Positions 1 to 7,433 of a stretch of DNA of 64,000 nt are shown here, one piece after another. Below the pieces are notes generated by a model. That model was not told the origin of the DNA. It saw only the letters and a list, made by a program, of their open reading frames with translations, and did no database searches. The translations under genes were made by a program, and so were the position numbers. This DNA is from Mesorhizobium sp. INR15 (lineage in GTDB: Bacteria; Pseudomonadota; Alphaproteobacteria; Rhizobiales; Rhizobiaceae): assembly GCF_015500075.1 (NCBI RefSeq), contig NZ_CP045499.1, positions 62,001 to 126,000 of the forward strand. The letters run 5' to 3'. Within the stretch, counting starts at the first letter, position 1, and each line of letters opens with the position of its first letter.

Positions 1-142
1 AGTCGGTGAAATATTCGATGTTTTTCTGATCGGTGAGCACCAGGAAGTCAATTTCATCCTCGGCCATCTCGCGGCGGACCGAGGCGAGCCGCATGGTTCG
101 CTCGTTCAGGGGCACATCGGGTGAGGGTGGTGCTGGAAGCAT
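1..142 (-). CDS. M24 family metallopeptidase/hydrolase, N-terminal part only (ectoine-hydrolase or Xaa-Pro-peptidase-like)
   Basis: Only the first 47 codons lie in the window; the gene runs off the left edge. The ATG at 142 follows an AGGAGA ribosome site. The protein starts MLPAPPSPDVPLNERTMRLA and continues with the creatinase-type N-terminal pattern (DFLVLTDQKNIEYFTD, a strand and turn typical of Creatinase_N domains of M24 enzymes). It lies 63 bases after the GntR gene on the same strand, so the two are probably co-transcribed. In ectoine degradation the M24 enzyme EutD/DoeA opens the ectoine ring and the deacylase EutE/DoeB follows; a DoeB-like gene is present here at 4344-5378. The catalytic domain is outside the window, so substrate and metal ligands cannot be judged. 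Confidence 0.7.
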   Translation of the reverse strand, partial: MLPAPPSPDVPLNERTMRLASVRREMAEDEIDFLVLTDQKNIEYFTD

Positions 143-205
143 GGTCGTCTCCTCATGGACTTCCGATGATCAAGGGTCTTGCGCCAGCCAGGCCGCCGTC
201 GAGAG

Positions 206-949
206 CTATTTCTTTTGCCTGGAGCCTTTGCGACCCGCGTCGAGTTCCACCACGCATGCCAGGCGGTCAAACGGGGATTCCGCCACCCCAAACACCGAGA
301 AGGATTTGTCGGTGGTGCTCAGTCGATAGAGGCGACGCAGTGTCGGATACCCGTTGGGGATAGCGAAGGTCTGTTGTGCTTGCTCAGAGGCCGGCGCGGC
401 ATCGATAAGCAGCTTGGTCTTGGTGAATTGTGTCCCGTGATCGCGCAAGGCGTCACTGATGAAGTTTTCCCCGAACTCATCAACCACCTCATCGTTCAGC
501 GCACGAGGCAGGTAGGAGGTGTCATACATGATCGGCGTATTATCGGTAGAAATCACCTTGCGTACACACAACATCAGCCCATTTGGCGGTTCGAGCACAT
601 CAAAGGCAGGATCGTGTATTTTTTCCGTGGTCAACGAGACGAGGCGAATTGAGGGCTTCAGGCCAAGCCGCAGTGCATCTTCATGTGAAGTCAGGGAGAA
701 ATCGAGGTCACGAATGAACCTTCGTTGCTCCCTCACGAACGTTCCCAGTCCTGGCACCGAGCGCAAGATCCCGGCAGGCTGAAGGTCACGCAATGCCCGC
801 TTTATGGTGATTGCACTGACCCCGAATTCGTCTGCCAGAGTTGCAGCCGAAGGCAGCGCTTCGCCGACGTCATACTCGCCGGCGCTCACCCGGCGCATGA
901 TTTCCTGTCGCACGGTCTCGTGAAGGGCAGTCCCGATCTGTCCAGCCAT
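206..949 (-). CDS. GntR family transcriptional regulator, HutC subfamily
   Basis: A 247-residue protein with an N-terminal winged helix (about residues 10-75, including DEFGVSAITIKRALRDL as the recognition region) and a C-terminal UTRA-type ligand domain (about 95-235), the architecture of HutC-type GntR repressors. The ATG at 949 follows a GGGGAG ribosome site. It reads divergently from the ABC importer. A dyad, ACTAGGTATACTAGG at 961-975, lies directly in front of the gene, and a degenerate copy sits in the importer promoter, so autoregulation and control of the importer are likely. The same 15-mer occurs before the MmgE/PrpD gene at 29735. The inducer is unknown and is probably the imported compound or an intermediate. 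Confidence 0.85.
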   Translation of the reverse strand: MAGQIGTALHETVRQEIMRRVSAGEYDVGEALPSAATLADEFGVSAITIKRALRDLQPAGILRSVPGLGTFVREQRRFIRDLDFSLTSHEDALRLGLKPSIRLVSLTTEKIHDPAFDVLEPPNGLMLCVRKVISTDNTPIMYDTSYLPRALNDEVVDEFGENFISDALRDHGTQFTKTKLLIDAAPASEQAQQTFAIPNGYPTLRRLYRLSTTDKSFSVFGVAESPFDRLACVVELDAGRKGSRQKK

Positions 950-960
950 TACATCTCCCC

Positions 961-975
961 ACTAGGTATACTAGG
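961..975. promoter_or_regulatory. GntR operator, copy 1
   Basis: ACTAGGTATACTAGG, a dyad centred on GTATAC, lies 12 bases in front of the GntR start codon. HutC-type regulators are known to bind sites with a central GT..TA..AC core. The identical 15-mer in reverse complement recurs at 29756-29770, and a three-mismatch relative lies at 1111-1126. Binding is inferred from position and repetition. Confidence 0.7.
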
Positions 976-1103
976 ATTACCTACCTCATCGGGGGAGAGA
1001 TGTCCATCCCGCGCCCGGTGTCTGTGCGAGGCGCAATTGGTGGGCATCCTCGTGTTACCCAAGGCAACATTTTACAAAAATCAAACACCGGCTTCATAAA
1101 AGT

Positions 1104-1126
1104 TTGACATACCTGTTATACCTGGT
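1104..1126 (+). promoter_or_regulatory. -35-like element and degenerate GntR operator before the ABC importer operon
   Basis: TTGACA at 1104-1109 is a good -35 element for the gene starting at 1163. It is followed at once by ACCTGTTATACCTGGT (1111-1126), which matches the GntR operator half-sites with 3 mismatches in 16. A site directly downstream of the -35 element would block RNA polymerase. No strong -10 hexamer is visible at the ideal spacing (CTACCT at 1127-1132). Confidence 0.45.
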
Positions 1127-1162
1127 CTACCTTTATATTCGATCGGCAAAAAGGAGAACAGC

Positions 1163-2044
1163 ATGGCAAGCACGTCTCGACTCATCAAGGCAGTCGCCAC
1201 CGCTGCGACAAGCTGCGCCATCCTGTTTGCAGCCAGCAGCGCCGGAAAGGCTGAGACGACGCGCGAGCGGGTGCTGCGGGAGGGCAAGATCGTCATCGGA
1301 ATATCCAATGGCGCTCCGTGGGGCTTTCGGGGAAAGAATGGCGAACCTGAGGGGTTCCATCCCGATTTGATCAGAGCTGCCTTCGAGAGCCTTGGGGTAA
1401 GCAAAGTGGAAATGGTCGTTACCGAATTCGGAGCGCTGATACCCGCACTCACTGCCCAGCGGTTCGATGCAATTGCAGCCGGACTCTACATTACACCGGA
1501 GCGATGCGCGCTCGTCGCCTTTAGTGACCCCGATCTCAAGCTTGCGGATGCTGCCCTCGTGGTAGAAGGCAACCCGAAAAATATCCACAGTTACGCCCAG
1601 ATCGCAGCGAACCCGGAGATCAAATTCGGTGTGGGCCGCGGTAGCACGACGGCAAAGAATGCGGAGGCCGCAGGCGTTCTCGAAGAGCGCATGCTCCTGT
1701 TCCCCGATATCCAGTCAAATGTTTCGGCGCTGCTCACCGGCAGGATCGATGTTGCAGCATTTTCGGCGCCGACCGTCGCACGCATCCTATCCGACCCGAA
1801 CATCCGTGGAGCCGAACGCGCCTTGCCCTTCCAGGGCGTGAAGGAAAATGGACAGGAGCAGTTCGGCTATTCGGCGATAGCGTTTCGCAAAGAGGATGGC
1901 GACCTTCGCGACTTGTACAATACCCGGCTCAAGCAGCTCAAAACTGATGGCACGATCGCGGCCATCATGGCCAGGCACGGCTTCAGCGATCAGGAGATGG
2001 CGCCGGATCTGACCAGCAATCAGGTGTGCGCAGGGCCAGGCTGA
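1163..2044 (+). CDS. ABC transporter periplasmic substrate-binding protein, EhuB-like (ectoine/polar amino acid type)
   Basis: A 293-residue protein with a Sec signal peptide (TAATSCAILFAASSAGKAE, cleavage probably near residue 30) and a type II periplasmic binding fold of the polar amino acid family (SBP_bac_3). The segments GKIVIGISNGAPWGF, GFHPDLIRAAFESLGV and FDAIAAGLYITPERC follow the pattern of EhuB, the ectoine/hydroxyectoine binding protein of rhizobia. AAGGAG precedes the start. It is first in an operon with two permeases and an ATPase. The EhuB assignment rests on remembered family patterns; a related zwitterion or N-acylated diamino acid is equally possible as ligand. Confidence 0.8.
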   Translation: MASTSRLIKAVATAATSCAILFAASSAGKAETTRERVLREGKIVIGISNGAPWGFRGKNGEPEGFHPDLIRAAFESLGVSKVEMVVTEFGALIPALTAQRFDAIAAGLYITPERCALVAFSDPDLKLADAALVVEGNPKNIHSYAQIAANPEIKFGVGRGSTTAKNAEAAGVLEERMLLFPDIQSNVSALLTGRIDVAAFSAPTVARILSDPNIRGAERALPFQGVKENGQEQFGYSAIAFRKEDGDLRDLYNTRLKQLKTDGTIAAIMARHGFSDQEMAPDLTSNQVCAGPG

Positions 2045-2063
2045 TCCGACTCCAGCAGGCAGG

Positions 2064-2166
2064 GGCGTTGCGGGAGCATTGCTGGAACACCTGCGGCGGG
2101 TGGCTCTGAAGAGCAAGCCGACAGCATTGCCCTGCAACGCCGAACGAGTGAGAAGCGAACTTCTCA
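2064..2166 (+). promoter_or_regulatory. Intergenic stem-loops between binding-protein and permease genes
   Basis: In the 158-base gap GGCGTTGC (2064-2071) can pair with GCAACGCC (2134-2141), extended by a GGG/CCC step, and a compact hairpin TGAGAAG-CGAA-CTTCTCA lies at 2149-2166. Such structures after a binding-protein gene commonly protect its mRNA, giving more binding protein than permease. No T-run follows, so this is unlikely to be a full terminator. Confidence 0.45.
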
Positions 2167-2202
2167 GTGACAGTGCGGGCTCCAGGACCAGGATGATCAG
2201 GC

Positions 2203-2862
2203 GTGACCTTTGTTGAGATATTCCTCGGCATTTTCGAAGGATTCCGCACAACGGCAACCGTGACCGCATTCGGGGTTTTGTTCGCCGTGCCTTTCGCCTT
2301 GATCTTCGGCGTAGCGCAATACCTGACCAAGGGCGTGGCTCGCCTTGCCATCACGGCAGTCATAGAGTTCTGGCGCAGCTCCGCGGTGATTATCCTTCTC
2401 TTCGTCTTCTACTATGTCCTGCCGGTCATCGGCATCCATCTGCCAGCGATCACCGTGAGCGCGATGGTGCTGGGGTTGAATGCGGGGGGATATGGAAGCC
2501 AAGCCGTCCGGGCTGGTCTCCAGTCCCTCGATCGCGGCCAGCTCGAGGCGGCCTTGGCGCTTGGGCTACCACGTCGGCACGCGCTGTGCCTGGTCGAGCT
2601 GCCTCAGGCACTGAGCAGGGTGGCGCCAACCTTCATCAACCAGTTCATTCAATTGATCAAAGGCACTGCGTTGGTTTCTCTCGTAACCCTGACAGACATG
2701 ACGTTCCGGGCAAAGGAGATCGCCGAGATCGAATACAATCCCGCCGGCGTCTATACTTCGCTTTTGCTCGCCTATTTCGTGGTCTGCTATCCCGTCACGG
2801 TGTTTGGCCGATGGCTGGAGCGTCGCCTTGGCGCGGGGAGGGGGCTGACAAGTGAGTTTTGA
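2203..2862 (+). CDS. ABC transporter permease, EhuC-like
   Basis: A 219-residue inner-membrane protein of the HisM/EhuC amino acid permease type with about five hydrophobic segments. The EAA-loop motif (QLEAALALGLPRRHALCLVELPQAL, near residues 125-150) contacts the ATPase. The start is GTG at 2203. It overlaps the next permease by 11 bases, showing translational coupling. Together the two permeases would form the transmembrane channel of the importer. Confidence 0.85.
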   Translation: MTFVEIFLGIFEGFRTTATVTAFGVLFAVPFALIFGVAQYLTKGVARLAITAVIEFWRSSAVIILLFVFYYVLPVIGIHLPAITVSAMVLGLNAGGYGSQAVRAGLQSLDRGQLEAALALGLPRRHALCLVELPQALSRVAPTFINQFIQLIKGTALVSLVTLTDMTFRAKEIAEIEYNPAGVYTSLLLAYFVVCYPVTVFGRWLERRLGAGRGLTSEF

Positions 2863-3511
2863 TCTCGCCTTTGCCGTCTCCACCATTCCAACGATCCTGA
2901 GCGTTATCGGAATGACGATCGGGGTTGCGCTGCTGAGTTGCCTCGGAGCTTCGATCCTGGGCTTCAGCTTCGAGATCGTGCGGCGAGCCGGATCGGCACC
3001 CGGCTACGTGATGCGTTTCGCGATAGACTTCATTCGGTCGACGCCGGTGCTTGCCTGGCTTTATTTTCTCTATTTCGTCCTGCCTCACTATGGTGTCACT
3101 CTGCCGGCCCTTGCGGTCGGCATAATGGGGCTGAGCATTTATTTCAGCGGGTATCTAGCCGAGGTGTTCAGGGCAGGCATCGACGCCATCCCGAAGGGTC
3201 AAGCGGAAGCCGCGAAAGCCCTGGGTTTGCGCCGGCGAGATATCCTGTTCTTCGTCCTGGCTCCCCAGATGCTGCGCAATGTCGCCGCCCCTGTCGGGAA
3301 CTATTTCGTCTCGATCCTGAAAGCGACGCCCTATCTGGCTGTCATCGCGGTGCCGGAGATGCTGGGCAAGGCGCTCGACATTGCCTCCGACACCTATCGC
3401 TACGCCGAGCCGCTGGCCGTTGTCGGCGTCGTGTTCCTTCTCCTGGCCCTGACGATTGCACATATCGTCAAGCTGATCGAACGCAAGTTCCTTGAGCCGA
3501 CAAGCCGATGA
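2852..3511 (+). CDS. ABC transporter permease, EhuD-like
   Basis: The second permease, 219 residues, starts with GTG at 2852 inside the end of the first. It has the same family features: the EAA loop AEAAKALGLRRRDILFFVLAPQML at about 110-135, several membrane helices and a positively charged C-terminus. It ends in an ATGA overlap with the ATPase gene. The tight packing marks a single importer unit. Confidence 0.85.
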   Translation: MSFDLAFAVSTIPTILSVIGMTIGVALLSCLGASILGFSFEIVRRAGSAPGYVMRFAIDFIRSTPVLAWLYFLYFVLPHYGVTLPALAVGIMGLSIYFSGYLAEVFRAGIDAIPKGQAEAAKALGLRRRDILFFVLAPQMLRNVAAPVGNYFVSILKATPYLAVIAVPEMLGKALDIASDTYRYAEPLAVVGVVFLLLALTIAHIVKLIERKFLEPTSR

Positions 3512-4326
3512 ACAATGATAGCCAACCAATACGGCCAGCCGCCCCTGGGCAGGTGGAAAGCGGCCAAGAAAATAGCGCTGGACGACCAGACCACCCTGCA
3601 GCTGTGGAAGCCGCTGCACTGAACAAATGGTTTGGCAGCTTCCATGCTCTGAAGAACATCGATCTTGCCGTGCCGAAGGGAACGCGCATCGTAATATGCG
3701 GCCCGTCAGGATCGGGGAAATCCACGCTGATAAGATGTGTAAACGGGCTGGAGACATTTCAGAGCGGCGCCGTTCGCATCGGAGGCGTCGACCTCGCCCG
3801 GGATCAAAAACAACTGCAGAAAATTCGGCGCAAGGTTGGGATGGTGTTTCAGCAATTCAATCTGTTTCCGCATCTGACGGTCATGACCAACTGCACCCTG
3901 GCCCTGAGACGCGTCCTTGGCAAATCGAAGGTCGAGGCCGCCGACATCGCGCTTCACTATCTCGAGCGGGTGAGGATACCGGAGCAGGCGCACAAATATC
4001 CCGGTCAGCTTTCCGGCGGCCAGCAACAGCGCGTCGCCATCGCGCGCGCCCTCTGCATGGCTCCCGAGATCATGCTCTTCGACGAGCCGACGTCGTCGCT
4101 TGATCCCGAGATGGTCAAGGAAGTTCTCGATGTCATGATCGACCTCGCCGCCGACGGCATGACGATGCTTTGCGTCACGCATGAAATGGGCTTCGCCCGC
4201 CAAGTCGCCGATCAGGTGGTGTTCATGGACCAGGGAAGCATCGTCGAGATGGCCGCGCCCGCTACGTTCTTCGCCGCGCCCAGCCAGGAGCGGACGCGGC
4301 TCTTCCTGGACAAGATGGTTCATTGA
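3508..4326 (+). CDS. ABC transporter ATP-binding protein, EhuA-like (polar amino acid type)
   Basis: A 272-residue cytoplasmic ATPase. It shows Walker A GPSGSGKST (about residues 70-78), Q-loop VGMVFQQFNLFPH, signature LSGGQQQR, Walker B IMLFDEPTSSLDPEM and switch histidine THEMGFA, all intact. The N-terminus has an unusual polar leader of about 32 residues (rich in P, Q, S) before the family's normal start, so translation may begin downstream, although the ATGA overlap with the preceding permease supports the start given. It powers the importer encoded upstream. Confidence 0.9.
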   Translation: MNNDSQPIRPAAPGQVESGQENSAGRPDHPAAVEAAALNKWFGSFHALKNIDLAVPKGTRIVICGPSGSGKSTLIRCVNGLETFQSGAVRIGGVDLARDQKQLQKIRRKVGMVFQQFNLFPHLTVMTNCTLALRRVLGKSKVEAADIALHYLERVRIPEQAHKYPGQLSGGQQQRVAIARALCMAPEIMLFDEPTSSLDPEMVKEVLDVMIDLAADGMTMLCVTHEMGFARQVADQVVFMDQGSIVEMAAPATFFAAPSQERTRLFLDKMVH

Positions 4327-4343
4327 ACGGAGAGGATTGGAAT

Positions 4344-5378
4344 ATGGCCGGTGACACGCGCATCTGGACCCCGATCGATTATGATGCTGTCGGGAAGCAA
4401 TCGGACTGTCTGAGACTGCCTCATTCGTCCGACCTGTCGGCCTATGGCTGGATACCCATCCCGCTGGTGTGCATCAAGAACGGCGACGGCCCAACGGCCT
4501 TGCTGATAGCTGGCAACCATGGCGATGAGTACGAGGGCCAGATCGCCCTTTCAAATCTGGCCCGCGAGACCCAGCTGCAGCAGGTTTCTGGGCGGCTTCT
4601 TATCCTCCCGGCACTCAACTTTCCCGCGGTCGTTGCAGGCCGACGCGTGTCGCCACTCGATGAGGGCAATCTCAATCGCTCGTTTCCAGGCAACGCAGCC
4701 GGATCGCCGACCGAAATGATTGCTCATTACGTCTGCGAAGTGTTGATCCCGATGGCCGATGTCGTCGTGGATCTTCACTCCGGCGGACGGTCCCTCCACT
4801 ATGTGACGAGCGCGCTGGTGCGGCCGGGGCGAACAAGCGACGAGCATGAAAAGCTGCTCAGGTTGATGCGGCTGTTCGGTGCGCCGATCAGCTTTGTCAG
4901 CGATGGAACGGGCGGCGGCGGGCTTACAACCTTGGCAGCGGCCGCGCAGGAGCGGGGCGCACTGGCGCTCACCACAGAACTCGGCGGCGGCGCGACTTTG
5001 TCCCGAGAGGGACTGGCGCTCGCCGAGGCAGGATTGAAGCGGCTGCTGAAAGACCAGGGGATTTTGCGCGATGTCGCCGTCGAACCCGCTTCGCCCACGC
5101 GCTTCATGACCGTCAAAGGCCATAGCGCCTTCGTCTATGCACGCGACCGCGGTATTTTCGAGCCGGCCGCTGACATAGGTGAGGAGGTCGAGAGCGGCCA
5201 GATTGCCGGCCGCATCCACTTTCCGGATTTGCCGACGCGCGAGCCCGAAACGCTGTTCTTCGAATCGTCCGGTCTTGTCGCGTGCCGCCGGGCGCCGTCG
5301 CTCACCGATCGCGGCGATTGCCTCTTCAAGCTCATGGCCGACATCGACGTCAGCTCAGATCGGGCCTTGCATGCCTAG
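4344..5378 (+). CDS. Succinylglutamate desuccinylase/aspartoacylase family deacylase (DoeB/EutE-like)
   Basis: A 344-residue zinc-dependent deacylase. Visible motifs are GNHGDEYEG (zinc ligands His and Glu, about residues 57-65), the conserved NxNRSFPG segment and DLHSGG (third zinc ligand), as in DoeB, which removes the acetyl group from N-acetyl-2,4-diaminobutyrate in ectoine breakdown. ATG at 4344 is preferred because GGAGAGG precedes it; a TTG seven codons upstream is in frame. It overlaps the next gene by 8 bases. Placed after an Ehu-like importer and near an M24 hydrolase, it probably deacylates the imported compound or its ring-opened product. Confidence 0.8.
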   Translation: MAGDTRIWTPIDYDAVGKQSDCLRLPHSSDLSAYGWIPIPLVCIKNGDGPTALLIAGNHGDEYEGQIALSNLARETQLQQVSGRLLILPALNFPAVVAGRRVSPLDEGNLNRSFPGNAAGSPTEMIAHYVCEVLIPMADVVVDLHSGGRSLHYVTSALVRPGRTSDEHEKLLRLMRLFGAPISFVSDGTGGGGLTTLAAAAQERGALALTTELGGGATLSREGLALAEAGLKRLLKDQGILRDVAVEPASPTRFMTVKGHSAFVYARDRGIFEPAADIGEEVESGQIAGRIHFPDLPTREPETLFFESSGLVACRRAPSLTDRGDCLFKLMADIDVSSDRALHA

Positions 5379-6537
5379 ATCGGCGCCGAGGCTCAATCCG
5401 CTCGTGATTGGCCTTCGCTGTCTTCGTTGCCGGACTGTCTTTCCGGTCGCGGATTACTTCGAAGGTTGCCCAGCCTGCCACAGCCAAAAAATGCCGGCGA
5501 GCCTCGCTGTTGAATATCGCGAATTCCCTAAATCCCTGGAGCGCGTCGCGGACTGGCAGGTCTACCCCGACCATCCGACTCTCGGCGAGGGCAATACGCC
5601 TCTTGTCCCACTGGAAGGGCTCGCGAAAGAGATCGGCGTCCGCGCGCTCAGCCTCAAGAACGAGGGCGCCAATCCGACCGGATCACACAAGGACCGCATG
5701 AGCCGGTTTGTTGTCCAACGCGCGTTGGAGATCGGCGCCTCGACCGTCGCCGCGGCCTCGAGCGGCAATGCCGGTGTCTCTCTGGCTGCCTACGCGGCGC
5801 ATGTGGGGCTGGGCTGCGTGATTGTGACCACGCCGGATATGAACCCGAACTGGCGCCGGGCGATCGAGATGCACGGAGCGACCCTGCTGGCCACCGAAAC
5901 GCCGGAACGCCGATGGCAGGTGCTCGCCGATAGCGTGCGGGCAGGGGACTGGTACCCGGCCACCAATTTTGCCGTTCCGGCGGTGGGCAGCAATCCATTC
6001 GGCGTGGATGGGTACAGGTCGCTTGCCTTCGAGATTTTTCTTCAGCTGGGCAGCGATGCATGCACCGATATCGTCGTTCCGACCTCGAGAGCCGATCTGC
6101 TTTGGGGCATCGCACGCGGATATTGCGATTTGCAGGCGGCCGGGCTCATTGAAGAACGACCCCGCGTCCATGCCGTCGAGCCGTTCGGTCGAATTTCAGA
6201 AGTGCTTGCCGGCAAGGACTATCGCGGCAATTTCGCCGGCAGCTCGGCGTTGACCTCAATCGGCGGCTCGACCGTCACCTACCAGGCGCTGGATGCGATT
6301 GCCGCGTGCAAGGGGTCGGCAGTGGTCGTTGACGACACGATGGCCCGCGAGGATCAGAAGCGACTGGCGCGCGGCGGTTTTTATCTCGAGCTTTCGAGCG
6401 CGGCGGCTCTGACCGGCCTACGACAACTCATCTCGCAAGGGTCGCTTGGCCCGGATGCCGCCGTCGTGCTTGTCGGCACCTCAAGCGGTTGTTCAGAATA
6501 CCAGGCCTTCTCTCACCCGATTGCCCCGATCCTCTAG
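5371..6537 (+). CDS. Threonine-synthase-like PLP-dependent enzyme with N-terminal zinc ribbon
   Basis: A 388-residue fold-type II PLP enzyme. An N-terminal CxxC...CxxC zinc ribbon (CLRC, CPAC; residues about 17-40) is followed by the PLP domain, with TGSHKDR supplying the Schiff-base lysine (threonine synthases usually have GSFKDR) and SSGNAGVSLAAYAA binding phosphate. The start at 5371 lies inside the deacylase gene. In the rhizobial ectoine cluster the comparable position is held by EutB, a threonine-dehydratase-like protein without a zinc ribbon, so this pathway probably uses a different elimination or replacement step. As a housekeeping threonine synthase it would be oddly placed. Confidence 0.75.
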   Translation: MPRSAPRLNPLVIGLRCLRCRTVFPVADYFEGCPACHSQKMPASLAVEYREFPKSLERVADWQVYPDHPTLGEGNTPLVPLEGLAKEIGVRALSLKNEGANPTGSHKDRMSRFVVQRALEIGASTVAAASSGNAGVSLAAYAAHVGLGCVIVTTPDMNPNWRRAIEMHGATLLATETPERRWQVLADSVRAGDWYPATNFAVPAVGSNPFGVDGYRSLAFEIFLQLGSDACTDIVVPTSRADLLWGIARGYCDLQAAGLIEERPRVHAVEPFGRISEVLAGKDYRGNFAGSSALTSIGGSTVTYQALDAIAACKGSAVVVDDTMAREDQKRLARGGFYLELSSAAALTGLRQLISQGSLGPDAAVVLVGTSSGCSEYQAFSHPIAPIL

Positions 6538-6616
6538 CTCCCAGCGATTTCATCATCGCTTCCAGCCCAACCCCGGCCACGAAAGTGGCCCCAAGAAAAA
6601 GGGCGCACAAAGCGGA

Positions 6617-6659
6617 GGCGGTGAAATGTCCGTCGCACGGACAACTTCATTTCACCGCC
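6617..6659. repeat. 12-bp perfect inverted repeat in the 287-bp gap after the catabolic operon
   Basis: GGCGGTGAAATG at 6617-6628 is repeated inverted at 6648-6659, and the loop holds a smaller TCCGT-CGC-ACGGA hairpin. It lies 80 bases after the last gene of the operon and may end transcription or stabilise the mRNA, but no T-run follows. The rest of the gap to 6824 shows no convincing gene; a short read near 6760-6810 (EATLWRRLQASAYREHAG, then stop) may be a remnant. Confidence 0.4.
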
Positions 6660-6824
6660 GGAGCCAGTTCGTGACCTCGAGACCGGTCAACAGGGTGCCG
6701 AAGGAGCGTCAGCATGGCGACGCCGCAGGCGGGACGCGGGGCCGCCACCCCCGGCGAGAGGTGCCGAAGCGACGCTGTGGCGTCGCCTGCAAGCCAGTGC
6801 CTATCGAGAGCACGCTGGCTGAAG

Positions 6825-7265
6825 CTAGGCCTTTGCCTTGCGCTTCGTCGGCGCTTTCTGAGGTACGGGAGCCGCCTTGCGGCCGAGGCCTATCGACTTC
6901 GCCAAAGCAGACCGTTGCGCAGCATAGTTTGGCGCCACCATTGGATAGTCCTTGGCCAATCCCCATTTGGCGCGGTACTCGCCAGGCGTCATTCCCAGCA
7001 GGCCCAGGTGCCGCTTCATCGACTTGAATTTTCGGCCGTCTTCCAAACTCACAATGTAGTCAGGAAACACGGACTTCTTCGGGTTTACAGCCGGGACGAG
7101 CTCGGGCAGGGGTACCGCCTTCGGTTGTCCGACATTTACCAAGGCAGAATTCACGCTGGCAATCAGATCCGGTAGACCCGCTACCGGCACCGGATTGTTT
7201 TGGACGTAGGCGGCTACAATGTCTGCGGTCAAACCGATAAGGTCAGCGGTGTCAGTATCGCTCAA
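6825..7265 (-). CDS. MucR/Ros family zinc-finger transcriptional regulator
   Basis: A 146-residue protein of the Ros/MucR family, alphaproteobacterial H-NS-like regulators of exopolysaccharide, motility and symbiosis genes. The family core is clear: IVSLEDGRKFKSMKRHL, then LGMTPGEYRAKWGL and YPMVAPNYAAQRS, ending in a basic tail. In place of the usual Cys-Cys pair it has IVSLEDG, as in the zinc-free MucR members of Mesorhizobium. The start is TTG at 7265, chosen because GGAG lies 8 bases upstream and the reading continues as SDTDTADLIGLTADIV, the normal MucR N-terminus. It is divergent from the nucleotidyltransferase gene. Confidence 0.85.
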   Translation of the reverse strand: MSDTDTADLIGLTADIVAAYVQNNPVPVAGLPDLIASVNSALVNVGQPKAVPLPELVPAVNPKKSVFPDYIVSLEDGRKFKSMKRHLGLLGMTPGEYRAKWGLAKDYPMVAPNYAAQRSALAKSIGLGRKAAPVPQKAPTKRKAKA

Positions 7266-7433
7266 TTTTTCAACTCCGGTGTCACCCCCAATCCTGTTTA
7301 GTGCGGAACTTCCAGGCGCACAACGTCTCAACGATCCTTGGTTCGATGTCTCGCCGGCGGCCGATGTCGAATGGATTTCGCGGGAGGCATCGTTTATCCT
7401 TTTCATGCCAACGAGAAGAACACGCCTTATCGG

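Noticed and set aside
6714..6824. Possible DUF559-like remnant (EATLWRRLQASAYREHAG then stop)
   Set aside because: Too short and without the catalytic part; could be chance.
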